In this document: positions 45,498 to 55,871 of the stretch, piece by piece
Layout of the letters: each line of letters starts with the position of its first letter
Position numbering within the stretch: position 1 is the first letter of the stretch
Assembly: GCA_050954785.1 (NCBI GenBank)
Contig: JBPBQO010000093.1
Location: 79,962-143,961, forward strand
Source of the DNA: Lichenicola sp050954785
Lineage (GTDB): Bacteria; Pseudomonadota; Alphaproteobacteria; Acetobacterales; Acetobacteraceae
Length of the DNA: 64,000 nt
Reading direction: 5' to 3'
Position numbers and translations under genes: made by a program
Notes under the pieces: model-generated
Told to the model about the DNA's origin: nothing
Seen by the model: the letters and a program-made list of their open reading frames with translations, nothing else
The model's database searches: none

Positions 45498-45526
45498 CAG
45501 GGAGCAGCCACACAGGCTGCTTCCTG
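45498..45526. terminator. Terminator hairpin between convergent genes
   Basis: CAGGGAGCAGCC (45498-45509) pairs with GGCTGCTTCCTG (45515-45526) with one G-T mismatch, 5-nt loop, followed by TCTT; the minus strand has TTACTCTT after it. Serves the MFS gene and probably also the convergent BON-LysM gene. Confidence 0.78.
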
Positions 45527-45538
45527 TCTTCGTGAGAA

Positions 45539-46009
45539 CTAGGTCTTGTCGGGAATGCGAATGACCTGGCCCGCGTAGTTCCCCTCGGTCTTGTTGACGA
45601 TCAGGCTGTTCGCTTCCAGAAGTTCCGGGTGGGCATCCGGATTGCCGTGATAATGCTCGGCGATATCCGAAAGCGTCTCGCCGTCCTTGACCGTATGGAA
45701 AGTTGGCACCGGCACGCTCTGAGGTACGGTAATCTGCGCATCCACCCGATCGATTCCGGCAATATTTCCCGCAGCCAGAATGACCGTTTCCCTGGTCTGC
45801 GCATCGGGAACGACAGCGGTCACATGTGCTGTACGATCGACCACCCGCACATTCAAACCATGCAACTGGGTCAGACCGAGTTTCTTAAACTCGTTGAGAA
45901 TGGCATTGCCGCTCGGCGGCGTCGGAACCGGATGGCTCGCATCTTGCTGCTTCCGGGAAGTGCCGCTTAGCAGACGGCCTGCGGACGCCACGAAATGGAA
46001 AACACTCAT
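45539..46009 (-). CDS. BON-LysM protein (Kbp/YgaU-like)
   Basis: A 156-aa protein. A BON domain (LNEFKKLGLTQLHGLNVRVVDRTAHVTAVV..., about residues 35-95) is followed by a LysM domain (FHTVKDGETLSDIAEHYHGNPDAHPELLEANS, about residues 103-150), the architecture of Kbp (YgaU), a cytoplasmic potassium-binding protein. Start at ATG 46009 with AGGA upstream. Confidence 0.88.
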   Translation of the reverse strand: MSVFHFVASAGRLLSGTSRKQQDASHPVPTPPSGNAILNEFKKLGLTQLHGLNVRVVDRTAHVTAVVPDAQTRETVILAAGNIAGIDRVDAQITVPQSVPVPTFHTVKDGETLSDIAEHYHGNPDAHPELLEANSLIVNKTEGNYAGQVIRIPDKT

Positions 46010-46182
46010 GAAAGGATCCTGGTTGAAATCTCGCGTATTACCTGCGGGAAACGAGGTCTGCTGGGATCGCATCAGGCTCCGACTGAACCGTCGGTGACGA
46101 AGCCGGCGCCGGCTCGAGCAGGCGGTATCGCGTCACACTTCGCATGAAGCAGCCTGCTCCGCCGGTCAAGACTCGATAATGT

Positions 46183-47338
46183 TCATCTCCGGTCGCAGCG
46201 TGGCGAACGGAGCCGGATCGCGGAAACAGGACGACTGGGCGGGGTGTTGTCAGACATGGCCGTAATCAATTCCCGAATGCGTGCTGCAAGCGCATCCATC
46301 GCGAACGGCTTGGTCAGCACATGCATTCCCGGGTCGAGGTGGCCGTGACTGAGCACGGCGTTTTTCGCATGCCCGGTGATAAAGTATCTTCAAATCCGGC
46401 CGCACCCCACGTGCGGCGTCGGCCGCCTGTCGCCCGTTCATTCCGCCGGGCAGGCCTACGTCGGTTACCAGCAGGTCGATGCGCCGGTCGGACTGCAGGA
46501 CCTTCATGCCCGATGCACCGTCCGGTGCCTCGATCGCGGTATAGCTGAAACTTGCCAGTACCTCGACCACCAGAACGGTCTCGCCGCAGTTCGCGCGTGG
46601 TATGTCGAAGGTCGTTTCCTGATCGTCGGCCGCTTCCGCGTCGCCGACATGGCGCGGCAGACAGATGCAGACCAGGGTTCCGCGGTCGATTTCGGAATAG
46701 ATGCGAACCTGTCCGCCCGATTGCCGTGCGAAGCCGTAGATCATCGACAGGCCAAAGCCGGTTCCGGGACCGATCGGCTTGGTGGTGAAGAACGGGTCGA
46801 ATGCCCGTGCGATCACCTCGGGCGACATGCCGGAACCGCTGTCGCTCACGCACAGCGAGACGTATTGGCCGGGCGGCAGGTCGCGATCCTCCGCCGCGCG
46901 CTTATCCAGCCATCGGTTGCCGGTCTCGATCGTCAGCGTGCCGCCGGTCGGCATCGCGTCGCGGGCATTGATGCACAGGTTGAGCAGCGCGTTCTCGAGC
47001 AGGCTCGGGTCGCAGAACGTCGACCATAGTCCGCCTGCCGCGACCACCTGCACCGCGATTTCCGGCCCGACCGTCCGCCGGACCAGCTCCTCCATGCCGA
47101 CGACCAGGCGATTGGCATCGGTCGGCTTGGGGTCGAGCGTCTGCTGGCGCGAGAAGGCCAGCAGCCGGTAGGTGAGGGCAGCGGCGCGCCTGGCCGCACC
47201 CTGCGCGGCAATGACATATCGATTGATTTCGTTGACCGGTCCCTGCGCAATCCGGGTCTGCAGAAGCTCCAGGCTGCCGGTGATGCCGGTCAGCAGGTTG
47301 TTGAAATCATGCGCGGCCGTCGAATCGACGTCTTGTCG
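46183..47338 (-). pseudogene. Hybrid histidine kinase, 5'-truncated and frameshifted
   Basis: The minus-strand frame begins abruptly after a stop at about 47338, at AAHDFNNLLTGITGSLELL (H box), and continues through LTYRLLAFSRQQTLDPKP, the N box ENALLNLCINARDAMPTGG, DSGSGMSPEV and GPGTGFGLSMIYGFARQSGG. The receiver then starts (CGETVLVVE) but lacks the DExxxxR segment. After RPDLKIL the frame shifts, and the continuation FITGHAKNAVLSHGHLDPGM, HVLTKPFAMDALAARIREL is read one frame over to the stop at 46183. Sensor part, a piece of the receiver and the frame are all lost. Confidence 0.88.
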
Positions 47339-47465
47339 TCATAGCCGACTGCGTGTCCTGGAAATCATGAACGCCGTCGTCGTGTTTCTTCGGCATGAGG
47401 CGCTTGATGACGGTGGTAGCCACCGAACCGGGCCATCGAAAATGCGTTGGTTGCGTGGAGAATAC

Positions 47466-47924
47466 ATGATGCGCGTGTCGAAGATCGGAATGCTGGTCGT
47501 TTTTGCCGGCTTGGCTGCCTGTAGCATTCAGCCGGTCGAAAAGACCGCTGCCGGCATAAACTGGTCCATCGCTCCGGTTGCTCGTCTCCGGCTTGAAGTC
47601 GGTTTCTTCCATCCCCAGCATCTCAACCTCGCGCTGAACCAGCCCGTCAGGTTGATATTCGACAATGGCGGCGGGGCAACGCATGACTTCGTGACCGGCT
47701 TCTTCGCGTCGGTGGCACAGCGGCCGGCGGGTCAGGCGACAGCGGGCCAGATGCCTGGCGGCCAACTGCTCGGCAAGCAGGTGGCAGGCGCCCGGGTGAT
47801 CTTGCAGCCCGCGGAAACCGTCGAATATGACATCGTGCCGCTGACGCCGGGTCGCTATGTCGTCCAGACGGTCATGGCAAGTTCTGTCGGTTCAGTACCA
47901 CCGGCAACAATAAGTGTTAGATAA
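47466..47924 (+). CDS. Cupredoxin-like lipoprotein
   Basis: A 152-aa protein with GGAG before the ATG at 47466. Lipobox FAGLAAC (Cys at about 19) marks it as a lipoprotein. The mature part (LRLEVGFFHPQHLNLALNQPVRLIFDNGGGATHDFV, then a C-terminal TPGRYVVQTVMA strand) has the layout of cupredoxin-like domains, with a His after the LIFDN strand, but the usual C-terminal Cys/Met copper ligands are absent, so metal binding is unsure. Confidence 0.7.
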   Translation: MMRVSKIGMLVVFAGLAACSIQPVEKTAAGINWSIAPVARLRLEVGFFHPQHLNLALNQPVRLIFDNGGGATHDFVTGFFASVAQRPAGQATAGQMPGGQLLGKQVAGARVILQPAETVEYDIVPLTPGRYVVQTVMASSVGSVPPATISVR

Positions 47925-48071
47925 TCATTGCGCTTCGACGGTAATTGCTTTCGTCACGGCTGCTTTGTAAATGCGGATTGTCACGTCACCAACGAGCACC
48001 GGCTCAAGAAACCGTTTGAGCTACTACAACAGCCATCCGATGCAGCTTTGCGCCGCTCCAGTGCTCGCAAA

Positions 48072-48093
48072 CCCATGCCGCGCGGCGCATGGG
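48072..48093. terminator. GC-rich hairpin between convergent genes
   Basis: CCCATGC (48072-48078) pairs with GCATGGG (48087-48093) around a GC-rich loop, in the gap between the lipoprotein and deacetylase genes. No U tract follows, so termination is only suggested. Confidence 0.4.
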
Positions 48094-48121
48094 AGCGCCT
48101 CTGACGTGCCGTAGCGGATTC

Positions 48122-49075
48122 TCAAACGGTCCTTAAGCCCGCCGAATGACGCAACAGAGCTCGCACATGGGTCGCCGCCGACTGGGCCAGCGCTTGCAGA
48201 TCGTAGCCCCCTTCCAGTACCGAAACGATCCTGCCGTTACACCGTCGGTCCGCGATCGCCATCAACGCTTCCGTCACCCAGCGGAAATCGTCGGTATCCA
48301 GTTCCAGTTGTGCCAGCGGATCGGCGCGGTGCGCGTCGAAACCGGCCGACACCAGCAGCAGCTCCGGCGCGAACCGGTCGAGTGCCGGCAGGATGGTATC
48401 GCTCCACGCAAGCCGGAACTGCTCTGATCCGCTGCCCGGCGCCAGCGGAACATTGACCACGTTGTGGGCAATCCCGCTCTCCGAAGCAGCCCCGGTGCCG
48501 GGATAGCAAGGCGACTGGTGGCTGCTGGCAAAGAACATCTCCGGGTCGTCCTGCAGGATCGCCTGCGAACCGTTGCCGTGATGCACATCGAAATCCACGA
48601 CCGCGATCCGACGCAGGCCCCAGCGCTCGCGTGCGTGCAAGGCTGCGATCGCGACACTGCCGAACAGGCAGAACCCCATTGCCTGCGATGGCTCCGCATG
48701 ATGTCCGGGCGGCCGCACCGCCACGAACGCGGCCGCGACCTGTCCTGCCATCACCGCATCCACCGCCGCACAGGCACCGCCCGCAGCCCGGCTGGCCGCC
48801 TCGGCGCTCCCGGCATTCATGACCGTGTCCGCGTCCAGCCGAACCGTTTCGCCTGGCCCCGGCCGGATCGCCAGGATCTTCGCCACGTAACGCGCGGGAT
48901 GTGCCAGCCCGAGCTGCGCCTCGGTCGCAAGCGGCGCCGGCTCGCGTCGCAGATCGGCGAAATCCGGATGGGCGAGGGCCTCCATCACCGCACGCAGCCG
49001 GTCCGGGCTTTCCGGGTGTCCGGGCCCCTGATCATGCTCCAGGCAGGCAGCGTGGGTGAACAGCGCGATACTCAT
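48122..49075 (-). CDS. Histone-deacetylase-family amidohydrolase
   Basis: A 317-aa zinc enzyme of the arginase/deacetylase fold. Active-site landmarks: GPGHPESPDRL near the N-terminus, RPPGHHAEPSQAMGFCLFGSVAIAA (tandem His), AVVDFDVHHGNGSQ (zinc Asp and His), LLVSAGFDAHRADPL and LEGGYDLQALA (catalytic region). Bacterial members remove acyl groups from small amides such as acetylpolyamines or acetoin-related substrates. Confidence 0.92.
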   Translation of the reverse strand: MSIALFTHAACLEHDQGPGHPESPDRLRAVMEALAHPDFADLRREPAPLATEAQLGLAHPARYVAKILAIRPGPGETVRLDADTVMNAGSAEAASRAAGGACAAVDAVMAGQVAAAFVAVRPPGHHAEPSQAMGFCLFGSVAIAALHARERWGLRRIAVVDFDVHHGNGSQAILQDDPEMFFASSHQSPCYPGTGAASESGIAHNVVNVPLAPGSGSEQFRLAWSDTILPALDRFAPELLLVSAGFDAHRADPLAQLELDTDDFRWVTEALMAIADRRCNGRIVSVLEGGYDLQALAQSAATHVRALLRHSAGLRTV

Positions 49076-49126
49076 GGCGTCAGCCTACAGCTCGATCGTT
49101 GAGGTTATCGTAACCACTGCCGACCA

Positions 49127-50059
49127 TTAGGTCCGGCCCGTCTCCCGTGCGGCACCCGATGCCGCCGGGCGTCCGGCCCAGAACCCTGCCAGCAGCGAGC
49201 CCGACAGATTGTGCCACACCGAGAACAAGGCAGCGGGCAGGGCCGCCGCCGGCGAAATGTAGAGACGGCTCAGCGCCGCCGCCAAGCCGGAGTTCTGCAT
49301 GCCGACTTCCAGCGCCAGGGTCCGGCACGTCGTCTCGTCGAACCGGAGCAGCCGCCCGCCCCAATAGCCGCCCAGCAGGCCGATGCCGTTATGAAGCACC
49401 ACCCCGATCATCACCAGCGGCCCGACATCGAGAATGCTGGCCTGCGCCCCGGCCACCACCGTGCCGATGATCAGCAGGATCGCCACGATCGAAACCAGGG
49501 GCAACGCCGGCTCCAGCACACGCACCAGCCGATGGACGAAATGATTGAGCAGCAGCCCCAGCAGCACCGGGATCGCGACCACTTCAAGAATGCTGACCAG
49601 CATGCTCCAGCCATGCACCACGATATCCGCCGACACATACAGCCGCGTCAGCAGCGGTGTCGCGACCACGCCGACACAGGTGGACAGCGCGCTGATACTG
49701 ACTGAAAGCGCCACGTCGCCCCGGGACAGGTAGACCATCACCGTCGAGGCGGTCCCGCTCGCCACGCTCCCGACCAGGATCATGCCCGCGGCGATTTCCG
49801 GCGGCATGTCCAGCAGGCGCGCGATGGCCCACGCCGCGAACGGCATGATCAGATAATGCAGCCCGAGCCCTGCCAATACCGGTGCCGGACGCTGCGCGAT
49901 ACGGCGGAAGTCGCCGATCCTCAGCGTCACCCCCATCGCGAACATGATCAGCGCCAGCAGCGACGTGACGAACGGTGCGAGCGGGTGAAACCACCCCGGC
50001 GACATGAAGGCCACGATCGAGACGAGCAACGCCCAGACCGGAAACAGCCGGGTGATCAA
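49127..50059 (-). CDS. Bile acid:sodium symporter (BASS) family transporter
   Basis: A 310-aa inner-membrane carrier with about nine or ten helices. Family signatures: ALIMFAMGVTLRIGDFRRIAQRP, VGSVASGTASTVMVYLSRGDVALSVSI, and LEVGMQNSGLAAALS. The TTG at 50059 overlaps the stop of the upstream phosphatase gene as TTGA, so it is taken as the start. The bacterial family moves pantothenate, keto acids or similar organic anions; the substrate is unknown. Confidence 0.88.
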   Translation of the reverse strand: MITRLFPVWALLVSIVAFMSPGWFHPLAPFVTSLLALIMFAMGVTLRIGDFRRIAQRPAPVLAGLGLHYLIMPFAAWAIARLLDMPPEIAAGMILVGSVASGTASTVMVYLSRGDVALSVSISALSTCVGVVATPLLTRLYVSADIVVHGWSMLVSILEVVAIPVLLGLLLNHFVHRLVRVLEPALPLVSIVAILLIIGTVVAGAQASILDVGPLVMIGVVLHNGIGLLGGYWGGRLLRFDETTCRTLALEVGMQNSGLAAALSRLYISPAAALPAALFSVWHNLSGSLLAGFWAGRPAASGAARETGRT

Positions 50060-50583
50060 GGGTCCGCATCGCCCGAAAGCAGGAGCTGGGGCACCTCGCG
50101 GAAAATCCATCCCTCGCCATTGCGCCTGAACTGCCAGACCAGGTCGTATCGCTCGGACGGCCATTTCCCTGGGGTCTCGGGGGCACCCGGCAGTGCCGCG
50201 ATGCAGTCCGCAATCCGCGAATGCTCCCAGGCGATCAGCACGGTTCCGGATCGGGTAAGAACGTCGGCCATCAGCGCCTCGATGTCGTTCTTCCCATAGG
50301 CATCATTGTAAAACAGCCCGCCGTGAGCCTGGAGATAGGCCACCAGCGGTGCAACCGTCTGGCCGGGTCGCCAGGATTCACTTCCAGGTGCCACCGACGA
50401 TGCATAAATCGCATCCGGCCTCAGCCCGGAACGCTCGTCCCGCCCGAACAGCCCAACCAGCGCGCCGGCCCGCTGCCATCCACGTACGGTCAGGCTGTGC
50501 TCGTCCGGACGACCGGTCTCGGTAATGCCGGTTTCGGCGTGCTCTTCGCCATGACGTATGAACAGGATCTGGTTGGGTGGCAT
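50056..50583 (-). CDS. Histidine-phosphatase-family protein
   Basis: A 175-aa protein. The RHG motif is in ILFIRHGEEH near residue 10, and the second His probably in LIAWEHSRIADCIAALPG (about residue 127). Start taken at ATG 50583, where MPPNQILFIRHGE begins. Coupled by TTGA to the BASS transporter gene. The branch is small and its substrate unknown. Confidence 0.75.
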   Translation of the reverse strand: MPPNQILFIRHGEEHAETGITETGRPDEHSLTVRGWQRAGALVGLFGRDERSGLRPDAIYASSVAPGSESWRPGQTVAPLVAYLQAHGGLFYNDAYGKNDIEALMADVLTRSGTVLIAWEHSRIADCIAALPGAPETPGKWPSERYDLVWQFRRNGEGWIFREVPQLLLSGDADP

Positions 50584-50743
50584 CGACGATCGGTCTTTTC
50601 GTATGGAGGGGCGACGCACAGGCTTGCCGACCTATACGGACACGGCGATCACCGCAAACCGTGCACGGCAGCGCAGGATTTTTTTGAGAACCTTTGTCCC
50701 GCATCGAGGTTGCTCATCATCATCGTGGGGCTCCAGAGACGTG

Positions 50744-51235
50744 ATGCGCAATCCGATCGACCTGATCACCGGTAGCCACCCCCAGCCGGACGAAAAGAGC
50801 GGCCCAAAGCCCAGCGTTTCGTACTGGCATCTCTGGACCGACGATGCCGGCATCAGCCACCAGACCCAGTGTGCGCTCACCAGCTACCAACTCAAAGGCG
50901 TCGGCGGTGCTGACCCGCAATGGAACAACAAGCTGGAAACAGCGTCCTCGACCGTGGTGTTCACCGTGCAGCCGGTCGGCTGGGTCGGTGACTGGCACGA
51001 GAACCCGGCCCCGCAATGGATCGTGGTGCTGTCGGGCCGCTGGTGGATCGAGAGCATGGACGGCACCCGCATCGAGCAGGGTCCCGGTGAGTTCTCGTTC
51101 GGCGAGGACCAGGGCTGTTCGAGAACCGACGGCAGGAAGGGCCATCGCTCGGGCACCATCGGCAACGAGCCTGCCGTGCTGATGACGGTCCAGCTTCACG
51201 TCGACCCACGCCACGAGCCCTGCCACATCACCTGA
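50744..51235 (+). CDS. Cupin-fold protein
   Basis: A 163-aa protein. SYWHLWTDDAGISHQTQC, DWHENPAPQWIVVLSGRWWIESMDG, then EFSFGEDQGC and GHRSGTIGNEPAVLMTVQL follow the two-motif cupin barrel with likely metal-binding His residues. Start at ATG 50744; the frame is open further upstream without homology. It lies 25 bp before the SMP-30 gene on the same strand and probably works with it on a sugar or lactone substrate. Confidence 0.78.
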   Translation: MRNPIDLITGSHPQPDEKSGPKPSVSYWHLWTDDAGISHQTQCALTSYQLKGVGGADPQWNNKLETASSTVVFTVQPVGWVGDWHENPAPQWIVVLSGRWWIESMDGTRIEQGPGEFSFGEDQGCSRTDGRKGHRSGTIGNEPAVLMTVQLHVDPRHEPCHIT

Positions 51236-51260
51236 CCGGTCACTGAAGCGGACATTCCTC

Positions 51261-52241
51261 ATGATCGACGACCAGTCGCTCCTCCCGGGCAAACTGTTAC
51301 GCAGGCCGGGCGCGCCCCAGCCGGTCAAGACGTTCCCTGGCGTCCAGATCGACGATCCTCGCCTGGCCGAGGTGCTGTCGCCCGACGCCCCGCTGCTCCT
51401 GCTCTACGAAGGCACCCTGCACGCCGAGGGACCGATCTGGGTCCCGGCCAGGGATCGGCTGTTCTGGTCCGACGTCCCCAACCGGCGCCTGCTGGAGTGG
51501 CATCCGGACGGCCACGTCACCGTCGCCATCGACGGCACCTATTTCATGAACGGCAACGCGCTCGATGCCGACGGCCGCCTCGTGCACTGCGAGCATGGCC
51601 GCCGCTGCATCAGCCGGTCCAACGACAACGGCGAGGTCGAGCCGATCGTCACTCATTACCAGGGAAAACGCCTCAACTCGCCGAACGACGTGACCGTCGC
51701 CGCCGACGGCGCGATCTGGTTCACCGACCCGACCTTCGGCCTGCTGATGCCGAACCAGGGCAGCCTGGTCGAGCCCGACCTCGATCATCGCAGCGTCTAC
51801 CGCTTCGATCCGCGTACCGACGATTTGCGCCGCATGGCCGATTTCGAGGAGCCGAACGGCCTGTTCTTCTCGCCCGACGGCCGCACCCTCTACGTGTCCG
51901 ACACCGCCCTCTCGCTCGACGAGATCCCCGGCGACCAGACCGGTACGACGCACGAAATCCTGGCCTTCGGCGTCGCCGCCGACGGCACCCTGTCGAACCG
52001 GCGCTTCTTCTACCACACCGACCACGGCTACCCGGACGGGTTCGCCGTCGACGAGCGCGGCTGGGTCTGGACCACCGCCGCCGACGGCATCCACATCATC
52101 GCCTCCGACCGCACGCCGCTCGGCTATATCCCGACCAGTTCGATCTGCTCCAACTGCACGTTCGGCGGCCCCGGCATGACCCGCCTGTTCATCGCCGCCA
52201 CCGATAAACTGCTGGCCATCGACCTTCGGCCGCCAGCATGA
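51261..52241 (+). CDS. SMP-30/gluconolactonase-family lactonase
   Basis: A 326-aa six-bladed propeller enzyme. EGPIWVPARDRLFWSDVPNRRLLEW (calcium-ligand Glu), NGNALDADGRLVHCEHGRR, LNSPNDVTVAADGAIWFTDPTFGL (Asn ligand), EPNGLFFSPDGRTLYVSDT (Asn/Asp ligands) and YPDGFAVDERGWVWTT. These are the standard metal-site segments of gluconolactonases. Confidence 0.92.
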   Translation: MIDDQSLLPGKLLRRPGAPQPVKTFPGVQIDDPRLAEVLSPDAPLLLLYEGTLHAEGPIWVPARDRLFWSDVPNRRLLEWHPDGHVTVAIDGTYFMNGNALDADGRLVHCEHGRRCISRSNDNGEVEPIVTHYQGKRLNSPNDVTVAADGAIWFTDPTFGLLMPNQGSLVEPDLDHRSVYRFDPRTDDLRRMADFEEPNGLFFSPDGRTLYVSDTALSLDEIPGDQTGTTHEILAFGVAADGTLSNRRFFYHTDHGYPDGFAVDERGWVWTTAADGIHIIASDRTPLGYIPTSSICSNCTFGGPGMTRLFIAATDKLLAIDLRPPA

Positions 52242-52345
52242 GCACCCGAAAGCGACTGATCCTGACAGCGGTGATTCTGCTCTGCGTCGTGGTTTCCCTC
52301 GTCACCATGATGTGGGCCGGCGGCGAAATGCGCACAACCCCCTGA
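52238..52345 (+). CDS. 35-aa single-pass membrane peptide coupled to the lactonase gene
   Basis: The ATG at 52238 overlaps the lactonase stop as ATGA. The peptide has a basic N-terminus (MSTRKR), one TM segment (LILTAVILLCVVVSLVTMMW) and a short polar end. It ends 4 bp before the convergent NagP gene. Coupling and the clean TM pattern support translation; I know no family for it. Confidence 0.6.
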   Translation: MSTRKRLILTAVILLCVVVSLVTMMWAGGEMRTTP

Positions 52346-52349
52346 GGCG

Positions 52350-53654
52350 TCAGGCGCGTACCGTCGCCCGTGCTTCCACGATCCTGCGTGCGCCGATCAA
52401 CCCATAGAACAGGATGTATCCATAGATCGGCGCCATCACGCACCAGAACACGATCTGGAAATCGAAATGCTGCTTCAGCTGCACGAAGATCTGCGGAACC
52501 ACGGCACCGCCGCAAATTCCCATGATCAGCAGCGCCGACCCTGTCTCCGTCGCCGCGCCCAGGCCGCGGATCGCCAGCGGAAAGATCGCCGGCCACATCA
52601 TCGCATTGGCGAACCCGAGTGCCGCGACGCACATCACCGAAACATACCCATGCGTCAGCGCAGCACAGCTCGTCAGCACGATCCCCAGTGCCGCCGACCC
52701 GGCCAGATAGCGTTCCTGCGACACGAAGCGCGGCGTCAGCAGGAACCCGACGATGTAGCCGACCACCATCGCCGCCAGCGTGAACGACGTGAAGAACTTG
52801 GTCTGGTCCAGCGGCAAGTGAAATCCGCGCCCGTACGTGCCGATCGCATCGCCCGCCATGACTTCCGCGCCGACATACAGGAACAGGCACAGGATACCGA
52901 ACCACAGGTTCGGCGCCGTCGGCCAGCGCGTCGCACCCCCGATCTTGGTATGGCCGACCTGGCCGCCCGCATTGCTCTTGCCCGGATCGATATCCGGCAA
53001 CGATGACAGTGCGATCCCGATCGCCGCCAGCACCAGCAGCGCCGACATGCCGAGATACGGCACGAAAACCGAATGCGCGAACCCGGCCAGCACCGCATCC
53101 CGCGCTTCCGGGCTGGCTGCATTCGCCACCCGGTCGGCGATCCCGCCCATGTCGCGCAGCACCAGCGCGCCCAGCACGACCGGTGCCAGTAGCCCCGCGA
53201 ACTTGTTGCAGATCCCCATCAGCGCAATGCGCCGTGCTGCACCCTCGATCGGCCCGATCATGCTGATATACGGGTTGATCGACGTCTGCAGCAGCGACAG
53301 CCCGGCCCCGAGAACGAACAGGCCCGACAACGCACCGGCATAGATGCGCAACGAGACGAACTGCCCGAACAGGTACGTTCCCACCGCCATCACCAGCAGC
53401 GCCAGCACCAGGCCCTTCTTCATCCCGATCCGCCTCAGGATCGCTGCGGCCGGCAGCGCCAGCACCAGGTAGGAGATGTAGAACACCATCGGCACCAGGA
53501 ACGCGTTCACCTCGTTCAGGCTGAACGCAAGCTGCACGAACGAAATCAGCGGCCCGTTCAGCCACGTCACGAACCCGATGATAAAGAACAACAGCCCGAT
53601 CGTCGCGATCGGTCCCCATTGCTCGCCCGCCGGCTTCACTGCATTCACAGCCAT
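52350..53654 (-). CDS. nagP: FHS-family MFS sugar transporter, NagP-like
   Basis: Moves N-acetylglucosamine across the inner membrane. The 434-aa, 12-TM protein has FFIIGFVTWLNGPLISFVQLAFSLN, LQTSINPYISMIGPIEGAARRIALMGICNKFAGLLAPV and ATETGSALLIMGICGGAVVPQ, typical of L-fucose/NagP permeases of the FHS group. It is the last gene of the TonB receptor-hexosaminidase-NagP row; nagB lies across the divergent control region. Confidence 0.88.
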   Translation of the reverse strand: MAVNAVKPAGEQWGPIATIGLLFFIIGFVTWLNGPLISFVQLAFSLNEVNAFLVPMVFYISYLVLALPAAAILRRIGMKKGLVLALLVMAVGTYLFGQFVSLRIYAGALSGLFVLGAGLSLLQTSINPYISMIGPIEGAARRIALMGICNKFAGLLAPVVLGALVLRDMGGIADRVANAASPEARDAVLAGFAHSVFVPYLGMSALLVLAAIGIALSSLPDIDPGKSNAGGQVGHTKIGGATRWPTAPNLWFGILCLFLYVGAEVMAGDAIGTYGRGFHLPLDQTKFFTSFTLAAMVVGYIVGFLLTPRFVSQERYLAGSAALGIVLTSCAALTHGYVSVMCVAALGFANAMMWPAIFPLAIRGLGAATETGSALLIMGICGGAVVPQIFVQLKQHFDFQIVFWCVMAPIYGYILFYGLIGARRIVEARATVRA

Positions 53655-53673
53655 CGTTTCATCCCCAATATTA

Positions 53674-55863
<2,190 letters not shown>

Positions 55864-55871
55864 GATCTACC

